Of a DNA stretch of 32,334 bases, positions 1 through 8,530 are shown in pieces. The notes under the pieces were generated by a model. It was not told where the DNA came from. It searched no databases and saw only the letters and a program-made list of their open reading frames with translations. Both the position numbers and the translations under genes were made by a program. The stretch spans positions 1-32,334 of the forward strand of contig JAVBPA010000077.1 of assembly GCA_031549925.1 (NCBI GenBank). The letters run 5' to 3'. This DNA is from JAVBPA01 sp031549925 (lineage in GTDB: Bacteria; Bacillota; Clostridia; Oscillospirales; CAG-272). Each line of letters opens with the position of its first letter. Positions within the stretch are counted from its first letter, which is position 1.

Positions 1-1336
1 AAGCAGTGAAACCGTAAACAGGCTTGAAGAACTTCCGAAAGAAAATTTTGAAGCGTCGGATATCAGGGTTGTCGCTTATCATACAAAGGATTGGGCAAAC
101 TTTTGGATGGAAGATGTAGAGGGAGATGTTATTAACGACGCGGTACGCCAGCGGGATATGATAATAGAAGATAAATATAATATAAAATTTGTAAATATAA
201 TTGCTTCCGGAGGGGATATCAACGGTCTTATAATGCGTTCAATCACAGCCGACGACGATTCTTATGATATATGTATGACAATGATGTCGGCAGGTATCAA
301 CACACTTGCTCCCGAGGGTTATCTTTATAATTTATCGGAAGTACCTTATCTTTCGCTTAATTCCGAATGGTGGAATAAATCTATAAACGAAAATATGAGT
401 ATCGACGGTATACAGTATTTTACGACAGGCCCTTTTTCGCGGATTTATTTTTTAACTCCGATCTCCATGATGTTTAACCGTCAAATGATACAGTCATATA
501 ATCTTGAAAATCCGTATGATTTGGTGCGTTCCGATAAGTGGACGCTTGATAAAATGTTCGGTATGATGACAGGAATAGCGGGAGATATAAACAATGATAA
601 TAAAATGGATAAAAACGACAGATACGGCTATTGCTTTGACGGAACCGTTGTTCAGGCAATGTATGTCGGATCAGGTATAAAGGCTATCAGCGTTGACGGA
701 GAGGGCGATTATAAGCTTAATATAGCCGATCTTCCTACAGTTGATTTTGTAAACAAGGTTATGCCGGTGTTTTCGAACAGGGATGAAACTTATTTTGATT
801 CTAAAAGCGACAACAGCGGCGCTTATATTTTCCGCGACGGCAAATCGCTTTTTGTCGACTTTACAATCCTCGGAGTACTGCTCTATTTCCGTGATATGGA
901 GTACGACTACGGAATAATACCTTTTCCGAAATATGATGAAAAACAAACTGAATATTACGCCACTTGCAATACATGGCTTCCGAACGCGGTAGTTTTGCCT
1001 AAAACCGTCCGTGATATCGATAAAATCGGATTGATTCTGGAGGCTTCGGGCTGGCAATCATATGTAACACTCACCCCTGCTATATACGAAACGACTTTGC
1101 AAGGTAAATTAACACGTGATGAGGATTCCGAGTATATGCTTGATTTGATATACGCTAATACTTCGTTCGATTTTAATACGGTTTTTGATTTCGGCGGATC
1201 AAATTTTTTGATAAAAGAAATAGTTTGCGGACAAAAGAAAGAATTTGTTTCATCTTTTGAAAAAATAAGAGAAAAATCCGAAAATGCCCTTGATAAATTC
1301 ATTTCTATGTGCCGCGATGTTGCAATAAATGGATGA
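1..1336 (+). CDS. Extracellular solute-binding protein (sugar ABC type), 5'-truncated by the window edge
   Basis: The frame is open from base 2 and gives 444 C-terminal residues; the signal peptide and lipobox would lie to the left. It is recognisably paralogous to the complete lipoprotein at 29011-30489: both have a 'GDxxNDA' stretch followed by an 'EE/EDKYNI' segment, then 'YDI/YDV', a 'WW' pair, 'NPYDLV/SPYELV', a 'W' and then a calcium-loop-like D-x-N-x-(D/N)-x-x-x-D-x-x-D motif (here GDINNDNKMDKNDRYG), 'MYVGSG' and 'IIPFPKYD'. Such proteins capture oligosaccharides outside the membrane for ABC importers. A glycosidase follows 66 bases downstream, which supports a carbohydrate ligand. No permease genes are visible to its right. 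The ligand cannot be told. Confidence 0.85.
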   Translation, partial: SSETVNRLEELPKENFEASDIRVVAYHTKDWANFWMEDVEGDVINDAVRQRDMIIEDKYNIKFVNIIASGGDINGLIMRSITADDDSYDICMTMMSAGINTLAPEGYLYNLSEVPYLSLNSEWWNKSINENMSIDGIQYFTTGPFSRIYFLTPISMMFNRQMIQSYNLENPYDLVRSDKWTLDKMFGMMTGIAGDINNDNKMDKNDRYGYCFDGTVVQAMYVGSGIKAISVDGEGDYKLNIADLPTVDFVNKVMPVFSNRDETYFDSKSDNSGAYIFRDGKSLFVDFTILGVLLYFRDMEYDYGIIPFPKYDEKQTEYYATCNTWLPNAVVLPKTVRDIDKIGLILEASGWQSYVTLTPAIYETTLQGKLTRDEDSEYMLDLIYANTSFDFNTVFDFGGSNFLIKEIVCGQKKEFVSSFEKIREKSENALDKFISMCRDVAING

Positions 1337-1348
1337 TGGTGATATAAT
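1320..1348 (+). promoter_or_regulatory. Candidate SigA promoter for the GH4 gene
   Basis: TTGCAA at 1320-1325 and TATAAT at 1343-1348 are separated by 17 bases. The -35 box lies inside the 3' end of the preceding coding region, so the glycosidase may be transcribed independently as well as by read-through. Confidence 0.5.
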
Positions 1349-1402
1349 AATTTTAGAATTTTAAAGATTTTAAATCTAATATAAAAATAGGAGTTTTGAA
1401 AT

Positions 1403-2908
1403 ATGGAAAAGCAAAAGCATTTTAAACTCGCAGTAATAGGTGCGGGCAGCGTAGGCTTTACACGCACATTATTTTCAGACCTTATGACAGTTCCTCAGTT
1501 CCGTAGTATTGAAGTTTCGTTTACCGATATAAACGAACATAACCTTTCGATGGTTACAAAACTATGCCAGAGGGATCTTGATGAAAACGGAATAAATATT
1601 AAAATATATGCGACCACAAACCGCCGGGAAGCTTTGGAAAACGCAAACTATATCATCAACTGCGTCCGCGTCGGAATGCTTGAAGCGTTTGAAACTGATA
1701 TTGAAATACCTTTAAAATACGGAATAGACCAATGCGTCGGTGATACGCTCTGTGCGGGCGGTATTATGTACGGTCAGCGCGGAATTCCGTGTATTCTTGA
1801 TTTTTGCCGTGATATCCGCGAAGTTTCCGCTCCCGGTGCCATAATGCTCAATTATTCAAACCCTAACGCTATGATGACATGGGCAGCTAATAAATACGGA
1901 GGAGTCTTTACAATCGGTCTTTGCCACGGAGTGCAGGGCGGACATTGGCAGATAGCAAACGCATTGGGTTATGAACAAAAGGATATCGATATAATCTGCG
2001 CGGGAATTAATCATCAGACATGGTATATCTCCGTAAAACACGACGGTGAGGATATGCTTCCGAAAATACTCGGTGCTTACGAAAATAATGAGCATTTGAG
2101 CAAAACTGAAAAAGTCAGAATTGATATGCTTCGTAATTTCGGTTATTACAGTACGGAATCAAACGGGCATTTGTCCGAATATGTATCGTGGTACCGCAAG
2201 AGACCGGATGAAATAATCGACTGGATTGATCTCGGAGCTTGGATAAACGGAGAAACCGGGGGATATCTGAGAGTTTGCCGCGAGGGACGCAATTGGTTTG
2301 AAGAAGATTTCCCGAACTGGATGAAAGCTCCGGCAAGACAGTATACAGCCGATACGCGCAGTCAGGAACACGGTTCCTACATTATAGAAGGGCTGGAGCT
2401 CGGACACCGTTACCGCGGACATTTTAACGTAATGAATAACGGCTGTATAACAAATCTTCCCGATGAATGTATCGTCGAAGTTCCGGGTTATGTTGATGCG
2501 AACGGAGTATCTATTCCGAAAATCGGAGAGCTTCCGCTCGGATGCGCCGCCGTTTGTTCGCAGAGTATTTGGGTACAGCGTTTATCCGTTGAAGCGGCTT
2601 ATGCGGGAGATATAAAATTGCTTCGTCAGGCAATGCTTATGGATCCTCTGACAGGAGCGATATGCACTCCGCCGGAGATATTGCAAATGGTTGATGAAAT
2701 GCTTATCGCAGGTGAACGCTGGCTGCCGCAATACGCCGCAAACGGAGAAATAGAACGCGCAAAACAAAGAATGGCAAACGCGGATTTAATTCCTCCGAAA
2801 ACCTTAAAGGGTAACAGAGTACACGAAAAAACTGTCGAAGAGATGAAAGGCAATCAGAGTCAGGCGGCAAAAAACGCCGCTGAAACCGACAAAGCAAAAG
2901 AACGCTGA
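1403..2908 (+). CDS. Glycoside hydrolase family 4 (NAD- and metal-dependent alpha-glycosidase)
   Basis: This 501-residue protein has the GH4 layout. An N-terminal Rossmann motif (VIGAGSVGFTR, residues 11-21) binds NAD. 'NYSNPNAMMTW' (150-160) is the substrate loop. Cys174 in 'LCHGVQGG' and His204 in 'GINHQTW' match the divalent-metal ligands known from family 4 enzymes (Cys174 and His203 in Thermotoga AglA). GH4 enzymes cleave by an oxidation-elimination route needing NAD and usually Mn. The four-residue motif is CHGV. As I recall, CHSV marks alpha-galactosidases and CHEV alpha-glucosidases, while CHGx has been linked to uronidases, so an alpha-glucuronidase or galacturonidase role is possible but unproven. 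There is no signal peptide, so it is cytoplasmic and acts on imported sugar. GGAG lies 8 bases before the ATG. Confidence 0.93.
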   Translation: MEKQKHFKLAVIGAGSVGFTRTLFSDLMTVPQFRSIEVSFTDINEHNLSMVTKLCQRDLDENGINIKIYATTNRREALENANYIINCVRVGMLEAFETDIEIPLKYGIDQCVGDTLCAGGIMYGQRGIPCILDFCRDIREVSAPGAIMLNYSNPNAMMTWAANKYGGVFTIGLCHGVQGGHWQIANALGYEQKDIDIICAGINHQTWYISVKHDGEDMLPKILGAYENNEHLSKTEKVRIDMLRNFGYYSTESNGHLSEYVSWYRKRPDEIIDWIDLGAWINGETGGYLRVCREGRNWFEEDFPNWMKAPARQYTADTRSQEHGSYIIEGLELGHRYRGHFNVMNNGCITNLPDECIVEVPGYVDANGVSIPKIGELPLGCAAVCSQSIWVQRLSVEAAYAGDIKLLRQAMLMDPLTGAICTPPEILQMVDEMLIAGERWLPQYAANGEIERAKQRMANADLIPPKTLKGNRVHEKTVEEMKGNQSQAAKNAAETDKAKER

Positions 2909-2989
2909 TTTTATTGTGACCACTACAGATTATAAAAAATCGGTATGATTTCAAGCTATGCAAATTTTTATAAAACTGACGGATAATCC

Positions 2990-3029
2990 GTTACTCCCGT
3001 GTTGCGGGAGTTACTCCCGCATTGCAGGA
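2990..3029 (+). repeat. Two tandem 20-bp repeats with alternative hairpins
   Basis: Two 20-bp units (2990-3009 and 3010-3029) match at 17 of 20 positions. They create two mutually exclusive stems: ACTCCCG (2993-2999) with CGGGAGT (3005-3011), or GCGGGAGT (3004-3011) with ACTCCCGC (3013-3020). The element ends 19 bases before the next start codon, so it would sit in that gene's leader or in the mRNA between the two genes. Confidence 0.75.
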
Positions 3030-3048
3030 AATATGAGGTAAAAAGATA

Positions 3049-4212
3049 ATGCTGCATGATATATTTTTCAAATTCCCGCGTGAATTTCCGCTGCCATTTA
3101 TACTTGACGGAGCTACAGGAACAGCGCTGATGAAACGCGGTATGCCGAAAGGCGCCGTACCTGAGACATGGGTTTTAGATAATCCCGATGTGATACGCGG
3201 TATACAGTTATCGTATGCCGCCGCAGGTTCTGACGCCGTGCTTGCCCCGACTTTCGGAGCTAACGGCGAATCACTGAGACGCCATGGTGTTATGACTAGT
3301 GTTGAAGCCATAAATCCTTCTCTCGCGGAGATTTCGCGCGGTACGGCGCATTTTATAGGAGGAGATATTTCACCTACGGGTTTATTTATTGAACCTGCGG
3401 GCGATGCTACTTTTGATCAAATAGCGCGGGTATATTCGGAACAGGGCGCCGCTCTTCGGGATCATGTGGATTTTTTCTCCGTTGAAACGATGATAAGCTT
3501 ACAGGAAGCACGAGCCGCTGTCGTTGGACTTAGGAGCGTCACCGATAAGCCGATTTTTGTTACTATTACAGTAAACGCCGATTGCAGAACTATATCGGGA
3601 GATACTCTTTCGGCTTCGCTGCTTTCACTTTCCGCGCTGGGAATAAACGCTTTCGGTTGCAATTGCTCAGTTGGCCCCGATGATATGCTGCGGGCTATGA
3701 AACCGCTTCTTCCGCTTGCAGCCGCTCTCGGTATACCCCTTATAGCAAAACCAAACGCGGGTATGCCGCATGAAAATGATGACGGAAGCCAGTACTATGA
3801 TTTATGCAGCGAGGAATTCGGAGAATATATACCGCGTTTTTACGAAAACGGAATTTATATTTTGGGCGGCTGCTGCGGAACTGACGAAAATTTTATTGCA
3901 CAAATAAAAAGGTGTAAAGCGGACAGTATACCCGATATAATCCCTGTTTCAAACATTGAAAGGCTTGCATGCAATAATAAAATAATAGCCGAATACATTC
4001 CCTGCGAGGCTATATCCGTAACCGATGACATAGCGGATGACATTGACGAAAGCGATATGCCTGTTCCGCTTATCAGGGTTTGCTGCGAAACCGAGGCTGA
4101 TATACTGCTCGAAAACGCTTTTATGTTTAGTCTACCTATTGCCTTGACCGGAGATGGAGCGGCAATAGAAAAAATACGCAGATTATACAACGGAAAGGTT
4201 CTTGTTTTGTGA
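3049..4212 (+). CDS. Homocysteine S-methyltransferase-like protein with a C-terminal extension
   Basis: Residues 1 to about 290 form a homocysteine-binding methyltransferase barrel, as in MmuM and the N-terminal part of MetH. 'LDGATGTAL' lies at 19-27, 'APTFGAN' at 66-72, and the zinc ligands appear as Cys206 in 'GCNCS' and the Cys275-Cys276 pair in 'GGCCGT'. The family transfers a methyl group to homocysteine to give methionine; the donor (S-methylmethionine, methylfolate or a corrinoid protein) cannot be read from the barrel. About 90 residues follow the barrel; their end ('AIEKIRRLYNGKVLVL') resembles a short piece of the pterin-binding domain that follows this barrel in MetH, but it is much too short to be a full domain. 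GAGG precedes the ATG at a normal distance. The stop codon overlaps the start of mnmA. Confidence 0.85.
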   Translation: MLHDIFFKFPREFPLPFILDGATGTALMKRGMPKGAVPETWVLDNPDVIRGIQLSYAAAGSDAVLAPTFGANGESLRRHGVMTSVEAINPSLAEISRGTAHFIGGDISPTGLFIEPAGDATFDQIARVYSEQGAALRDHVDFFSVETMISLQEARAAVVGLRSVTDKPIFVTITVNADCRTISGDTLSASLLSLSALGINAFGCNCSVGPDDMLRAMKPLLPLAAALGIPLIAKPNAGMPHENDDGSQYYDLCSEEFGEYIPRFYENGIYILGGCCGTDENFIAQIKRCKADSIPDIIPVSNIERLACNNKIIAEYIPCEAISVTDDIADDIDESDMPVPLIRVCCETEADILLENAFMFSLPIALTGDGAAIEKIRRLYNGKVLVL

Positions 4213-5252
4213 GATATCTGGTCGGAATGAGCGGAGGTCTCGACAGTACCTACACGGTTAAAATGCTTCTTGAAAGAGGGCATGAAGTTTGCGGAGCCGT
4301 TCTCGATATGCACCCGATGACGGATATTGCCGCCGCTTTTCAATCGGCGGAAGCTTTCGGCATACCCTTGCATGTTATAAATTGCCGCGAAAGCTTTGAA
4401 AAAGATGTAATAACTCCGTTTACGGAAGCTTATCTCAGCGGAAAGACTCCGAATCCTTGTGTTTTTTGCAATCCGAAAGTTAAATTTAAATATCTGTGCG
4501 ATTTTGCCGGGGCAAACGGATTTGACAAAGCTTGCACGGGTCATTATTGCGGTATCGGATATGAAAACGGCAGATATTATATAAAACGCGCTCATGACAC
4601 AAAAAAGGATCAAAGCTATTTTTTATGGGGATTGAGTCAGGAGCAGCTTAGAATTCTTGAATTTCCTTTGTTTTCGGAAGAGAAATCGGAAATAAAAGGG
4701 ATTGCTTCCGAGGCGGGACTGGCGGCGGCAGAACGCGAAGAAAGCCAGGAAATTTGTTTTATATCTCCCGGAAGATCCTATATTGATTTTATAGAAGAAC
4801 GCCGCGGAAAACTTCCTCCGGGAAATTTTATAGATACGGCGGGGAATGTAGTCGGGCGTCACGGCGGAATACTGCGGTATACTGTCGGGCAGAGAAAAAA
4901 GCTGGGTATAGCACTCGGCAGACCGGTTTATGTAACCAAAATAGACCCGGATAAAAATACCGTAACGGTTGCCGATACAGGCGGAGAATATTTTTCATCA
5001 ATCAAGGTTTGCAATTTAAATTTCCAAATGATCGATTCCGGAAGCTGTGAAACATCGTTTGAAGCGCAGGTTAAAGTGAGACATTCGTCATCGGAATCGG
5101 AAGCCGCTGTTTTATTGGATATTGTAAATGATACCGCTTATGTTAAATTCAAAAACAATACGAGAGCCCCAACGCCGGGACAGAGCGCTGTTTTTTACCT
5201 GGGCGGTAAAATTCTTTTCGGCGGTATAATAGAAGAAATTCCGGCAATTTAA
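4209..5252 (+). CDS. mnmA: tRNA-specific 2-thiouridylase MnmA
   Basis: This 347-residue protein installs the sulfur of 2-thiouridine at the wobble position of Lys, Glu and Gln tRNAs. The ATP PP-loop 'SGGLDS' is at residues 8-13. The two catalytic cysteines are visible: Cys87 in 'FCNPKVKFKYL' and Cys183 in 'SQEICFI', matching the LCN/ICF pair of the family. 'YTVGQRKKLGIA' marks the central domain and a beta-barrel tail follows. The start is GTG at 4209, overlapping the TGA of the preceding gene (GTGA), which implies translational coupling. Length and motifs are those of a full enzyme. Confidence 0.95.
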   Translation: MRYLVGMSGGLDSTYTVKMLLERGHEVCGAVLDMHPMTDIAAAFQSAEAFGIPLHVINCRESFEKDVITPFTEAYLSGKTPNPCVFCNPKVKFKYLCDFAGANGFDKACTGHYCGIGYENGRYYIKRAHDTKKDQSYFLWGLSQEQLRILEFPLFSEEKSEIKGIASEAGLAAAEREESQEICFISPGRSYIDFIEERRGKLPPGNFIDTAGNVVGRHGGILRYTVGQRKKLGIALGRPVYVTKIDPDKNTVTVADTGGEYFSSIKVCNLNFQMIDSGSCETSFEAQVKVRHSSSESEAAVLLDIVNDTAYVKFKNNTRAPTPGQSAVFYLGGKILFGGIIEEIPAI

Positions 5253-5286
5253 TTAAACAAAATTTTTATATTTTTTGGAGGACACA

Positions 5287-6384
5287 ATGCAGAGTAAAGT
5301 GTTTTTTGCTCCTATGGCTTATTCGAGATACGAAAAATCCCAGACACTTCCGGCAAAATTCGGGCGTATATTAAAAAAATCCGGACTAGCGGAAAGGGTT
5401 TCAGGTAAAACGGCGGCAATAAAAATGCACGTCGGCGACGGATTATCATATTCAACAATCCCTCCGGTTTTTGTACGCACGCTTGTTGATTTTATCACCG
5501 CCAGCGGAGGAGAATGCTTTATAACGGATCACTATGTAAATCAGAGGCATCCAGAGAGGCGCGGTTATACCGATTACAGCCTAGGTTGTCCGATACTTGA
5601 CGGCTGCGGATATTTCGGGAAATATTATTATACAGAAGAAGTAAATTTTAAGAAGCTGCGCCATATAGATATTGCGGGGCTGATACACGACGCCGATGTA
5701 TTAATCGATTTTTCGCACGTCAAGGGGCACGGATCATGCGGGATGGGCGGAGCTTGCAAAAATATAGCAATGGGCTGCGTAACCGACCGTACCCGTCACG
5801 AAATACATTCTCTTGAGGGCGGGCTTGTTTGGCACGAAGATAAATGCACGCATTGCGGGCGCTGTATTCCCGCATGCAATCACGGGGCGAACAGCTTCAG
5901 CGGGGAAAAAAATAACGGAAAATACAAGGTTAACTATCACGCCTGCACTCTTTGTCAGCATTGCGTTAAGGTTTGCCCGAATGAAGCGATAGTTTTGGAT
6001 TCGCATAACAATGAAGATTTTCAAGCGGGCATGGCGCTTGCGACAAGAGTTGTTTTAGATCTGTTTAAGCCGGAAAACCGTTTCTTTATTAATTTGGCGA
6101 CATCAATGACAGCTCTCTGCGATTGCTGGGGAATGACGACTCCCTCGCTTGTTCCCGATGTCGGGCTTTTTGCTTCATACGATATAGTAGCAATTGAAAC
6201 TGCAACACTTGACAGCATCAAAACCGAAAACCTGATTCCGGAGGGTATTCCTACGGGTTATGAATTGGGTTCATCCGGACACCTTTTCCAGCGTCTCCAC
6301 GGCAAAGACCCTTATGTTCAAATAGAGGCTCTGGCACGCGAAAATCTCGGTACTTCATCATATATTTTAGATACCGTAAATTAA
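5287..6384 (+). CDS. DUF362 protein with two 4Fe-4S ferredoxin motifs
   Basis: The 365-residue protein begins with a DUF362 domain (about residues 1-180; 'AIKMHVGDG', 'DVLIDFSHVKGHG') and continues with two classic 4Fe-4S sites: Cys187/190/193/197 ('CTHCGRCIPAC') and Cys220/223/226/230 ('CTLCQHCVKVC'), the second followed by PNEA. DUF362 proteins are common in anaerobes, are probably electron carriers, and have no firmly established reaction. I chose ATG 5287 because GGAGG at 5277-5281 sits 5 bases before it; an in-frame TTG at 5275 overlaps that site and is unlikely. It lies 34 bases after mnmA on the same strand, so co-transcription is likely. Confidence 0.9.
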   Translation: MQSKVFFAPMAYSRYEKSQTLPAKFGRILKKSGLAERVSGKTAAIKMHVGDGLSYSTIPPVFVRTLVDFITASGGECFITDHYVNQRHPERRGYTDYSLGCPILDGCGYFGKYYYTEEVNFKKLRHIDIAGLIHDADVLIDFSHVKGHGSCGMGGACKNIAMGCVTDRTRHEIHSLEGGLVWHEDKCTHCGRCIPACNHGANSFSGEKNNGKYKVNYHACTLCQHCVKVCPNEAIVLDSHNNEDFQAGMALATRVVLDLFKPENRFFINLATSMTALCDCWGMTTPSLVPDVGLFASYDIVAIETATLDSIKTENLIPEGIPTGYELGSSGHLFQRLHGKDPYVQIEALARENLGTSSYILDTVN

Positions 6385-6456
6385 ACGGTGTAAAAATAAA
6401 ACAAAATATTAAAATCTTTATACGGAATTTTATCCGCATCAAATAATAATTGTAAT

Positions 6457-7533
6457 TTATATATCGATTTCTTTTGATTCACGGCAATTTACAGCTATTT
6501 TTTCCATCCAGTAAGTCGATATTATTTCAAAGTAATTTTTGCAATTTTTAAATTCACCCACATTCATATGCCTGCCGCTTGTAACATATGAATCCGTCTG
6601 TTCCATTATCAGATTCGAAGGGAAGATGTATCTTCCGGTTATGGTTTTGTATTGCGAAAGATATTTTACAGCCGACAAAAACCATTCCGATCGCAAAGCG
6701 GATTTAAAATGAGATAATATAAAACAAAGAAAAATAAGGCGCGGAAGTTCTCCTTTATCCGTTTTCCCGCAATCAAGCACGGGAAGAATTACCTTTGAAT
6801 TAATGCTTTTGGCTTTATATGAAGGATCAAGCGGAACATAATAATATAAATTGCCGTGTATCTTACCGTAATCGCCGCCGAATATCCAATTAACGATAGT
6901 CTCTATTCTGTCTTTTGAGTCTTCGTCCAAGAAAGAATACATTCCGGAAAAAAGAATCAAGTCATGAATCGAGGGAAGCGCGATATTTCCGTCCTCATAT
7001 AAAACCGGATCTACTATGTAAGGCTTCCATTCGCGTTTAACTCCCGGATACGAAAGATCGCTTCTGTATATATCATATTTTCCAAGCCTTGTGAAATTGT
7101 ATAGAATGTTTATTCTTTTATGTGTGATATATAAAATACAATCCTCGCTGTGATAACCCAAAAAGGGAAGATAACAGGCAAGAATTGTTTCGTAATCAAG
7201 ATATTGATACATGAGTCCGAATGTCAGCGTCTTATCACCGCTTTGGTTTATATGGTTTTCTAAAAAATTTATAAAAAATTTAATTCTCTTGTCAAAACGC
7301 GGAATACTTGCATTTAAACCTAGAATAAAACATTTCCCGATTATATTTTCATAGCGGTAGTCGTGGCTTCCGTGGATGTTTCCGAGATCACGGTCCGAAA
7401 CCCGGTCGCAGAGTCTGCCGAACCATGATAACACTTCGTAATTTTCAAACAAATCATCAATTAAATCTTCGCTGCGGGTTAGATTGTATTTAATCGGGAC
7501 AGAAGAATTACAAATAAGCCATTCTTTGTTCAT
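6457..7533 (-). CDS. Protein of unknown function, 358 residues
   Basis: I do not recognise a family. The product is soluble (no signal peptide or membrane segment) and rich in aromatic residues, with repeated helix-like blocks such as 'FINFLENHINQSG', 'RIETIVNWIFGGDYG' and 'FLSAVKYLSQY', each about 50-60 residues apart. That spacing, with glycine- and tyrosine-rich turns between helices, is suggestive of an alpha/alpha toroid fold such as that of terpene-cyclase-like proteins, but this is inference only. AAGGA precedes the ATG at 7533. The gene starts only 10 bases after the stop of the TauE/SafE permease, so the two form one transcription unit, with the permease first. Confidence 0.75.
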   Translation of the reverse strand: MNKEWLICNSSVPIKYNLTRSEDLIDDLFENYEVLSWFGRLCDRVSDRDLGNIHGSHDYRYENIIGKCFILGLNASIPRFDKRIKFFINFLENHINQSGDKTLTFGLMYQYLDYETILACYLPFLGYHSEDCILYITHKRINILYNFTRLGKYDIYRSDLSYPGVKREWKPYIVDPVLYEDGNIALPSIHDLILFSGMYSFLDEDSKDRIETIVNWIFGGDYGKIHGNLYYYVPLDPSYKAKSINSKVILPVLDCGKTDKGELPRLIFLCFILSHFKSALRSEWFLSAVKYLSQYKTITGRYIFPSNLIMEQTDSYVTSGRHMNVGEFKNCKNYFEIISTYWMEKIAVNCRESKEIDI

Positions 7534-7543
7534 AGTTGGATCC

Positions 7544-8311
7544 TTATTTTTTTAACAGCATTGTGATACCGCTCAGCGCCATAACCGCGTAAACGATTTT
7601 TTTGACAATATCGATATTTAAACGGACAAACAGTTTTCTTCCGATGAAAATTCCTATCATAACGGCGGCAAGCCCGACGGCAGACCAAATAACAGCCTCA
7701 TATGTCACCATGGAAGCCGCTATCCGCACAATTGTCGAATATGTTCCGGTTATCGCAAAATAGGCTTGTATATTTGCCATGTATACATCTTTGTCTTCGC
7801 TTGCGGATATCATATACATTACGATCGGCGGACCGCTTACCGAAAAAAATCCTCCGAGAATACCGGAAAGCGAACCCGAAATAATACCTCCGGCAGCGGT
7901 GGGACGGATTTTTATCCGGTTTCCGAAAAAGATGAAATAAAACGAAAGCAGGACAAGACATAAACCTAGCGCACGGACAATAACCGTGTCGGGCTGGTAT
8001 GATGAAAAAATTATAACGGCGGTGCTGACAGCCAGATATGCAATCACGGGAACCGCTATACGCCCCCACCGAACCGAACGGAAAAGACGTATTGTCATAT
8101 AAGTGCTGCTTGTGCCGGCTAATATTCCCGAAATTACAACGCCGGTTTGCGATGAGGGCAGGATATACGGAAAGAACATCATAACAAACAAAACGAAACC
8201 GAATCCGGAAGCAGCCTGGAGAGCCGACCCAGCCGTGCATACCAAAAAGAATAATAATACCGTTATAATATCCATGAAAGAGAATACCGTCCGATTCTTT
8301 AAATTATCCAA
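7544..8311 (-). CDS. TauE/SafE family (TSUP) membrane transporter, full length
   Basis: This 255-residue protein is almost entirely hydrophobic, with about eight predicted helices and the two internally related halves typical of the TSUP family. The first half opens with 'AASGFGFVLFVMMFF' and the second with 'GSLSGILGGFFSVSGPPIVMY', both family signatures. TSUP proteins move sulfite, sulfonates or other small organic anions; the substrate here is not deducible. The start is uncertain: TTG at 8311 or ATG at 8275, neither with a good ribosome site. The membrane part begins right after the ATG, so both are workable. A strong promoter lies just upstream at 8356-8384. Confidence 0.9.
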   Translation of the reverse strand: MDNLKNRTVFSFMDIITVLLFFLVCTAGSALQAASGFGFVLFVMMFFPYILPSSQTGVVISGILAGTSSTYMTIRLFRSVRWGRIAVPVIAYLAVSTAVIIFSSYQPDTVIVRALGLCLVLLSFYFIFFGNRIKIRPTAAGGIISGSLSGILGGFFSVSGPPIVMYMISASEDKDVYMANIQAYFAITGTYSTIVRIAASMVTYEAVIWSAVGLAAVMIGIFIGRKLFVRLNIDIVKKIVYAVMALSGITMLLKK

Positions 8312-8355
8312 AACATTAATTTTACATTTGATTTTATAATAATTCCCGGAAAGCC

Positions 8356-8384
8356 ATTATATAACGGTATAGAATATAAGTCAA
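8356..8384 (-). promoter_or_regulatory. SigA promoter for the TSUP and 358-residue gene pair
   Basis: On the minus strand, TTGACT (8384-8379) and TATAAT (8361-8356) are separated by 17 bases. Transcription would begin near 8349, about 38 bases before the TTG start. Confidence 0.75.
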
Positions 8385-8530
8385 TATTAATAAAGCTTAC
8401 TTTTAAAGCTGAAATCATTTTGCGCGGGGAAATCAGGCGTGTTTCGGCAAAGTGTCAACAGGCGCGTTTTCAATAAAATAATTTTATACGGCGGTCTTTT
8501 TTGAAATATTAATCTTTAATCGAACGTTTT

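Noticed and set aside
2909..3048. SAM or cobalamin riboswitch before the homocysteine methyltransferase
   Set aside because: The gap is only 140 bases and shows neither conserved SAM nor cobalamin core elements; only the 20-bp tandem repeat is present.
3855..4613. A 252-codon open frame on the minus strand
   Set aside because: It runs antisense across the end of the methyltransferase and the start of mnmA, both well supported, and its product shows no domain or ribosome site.
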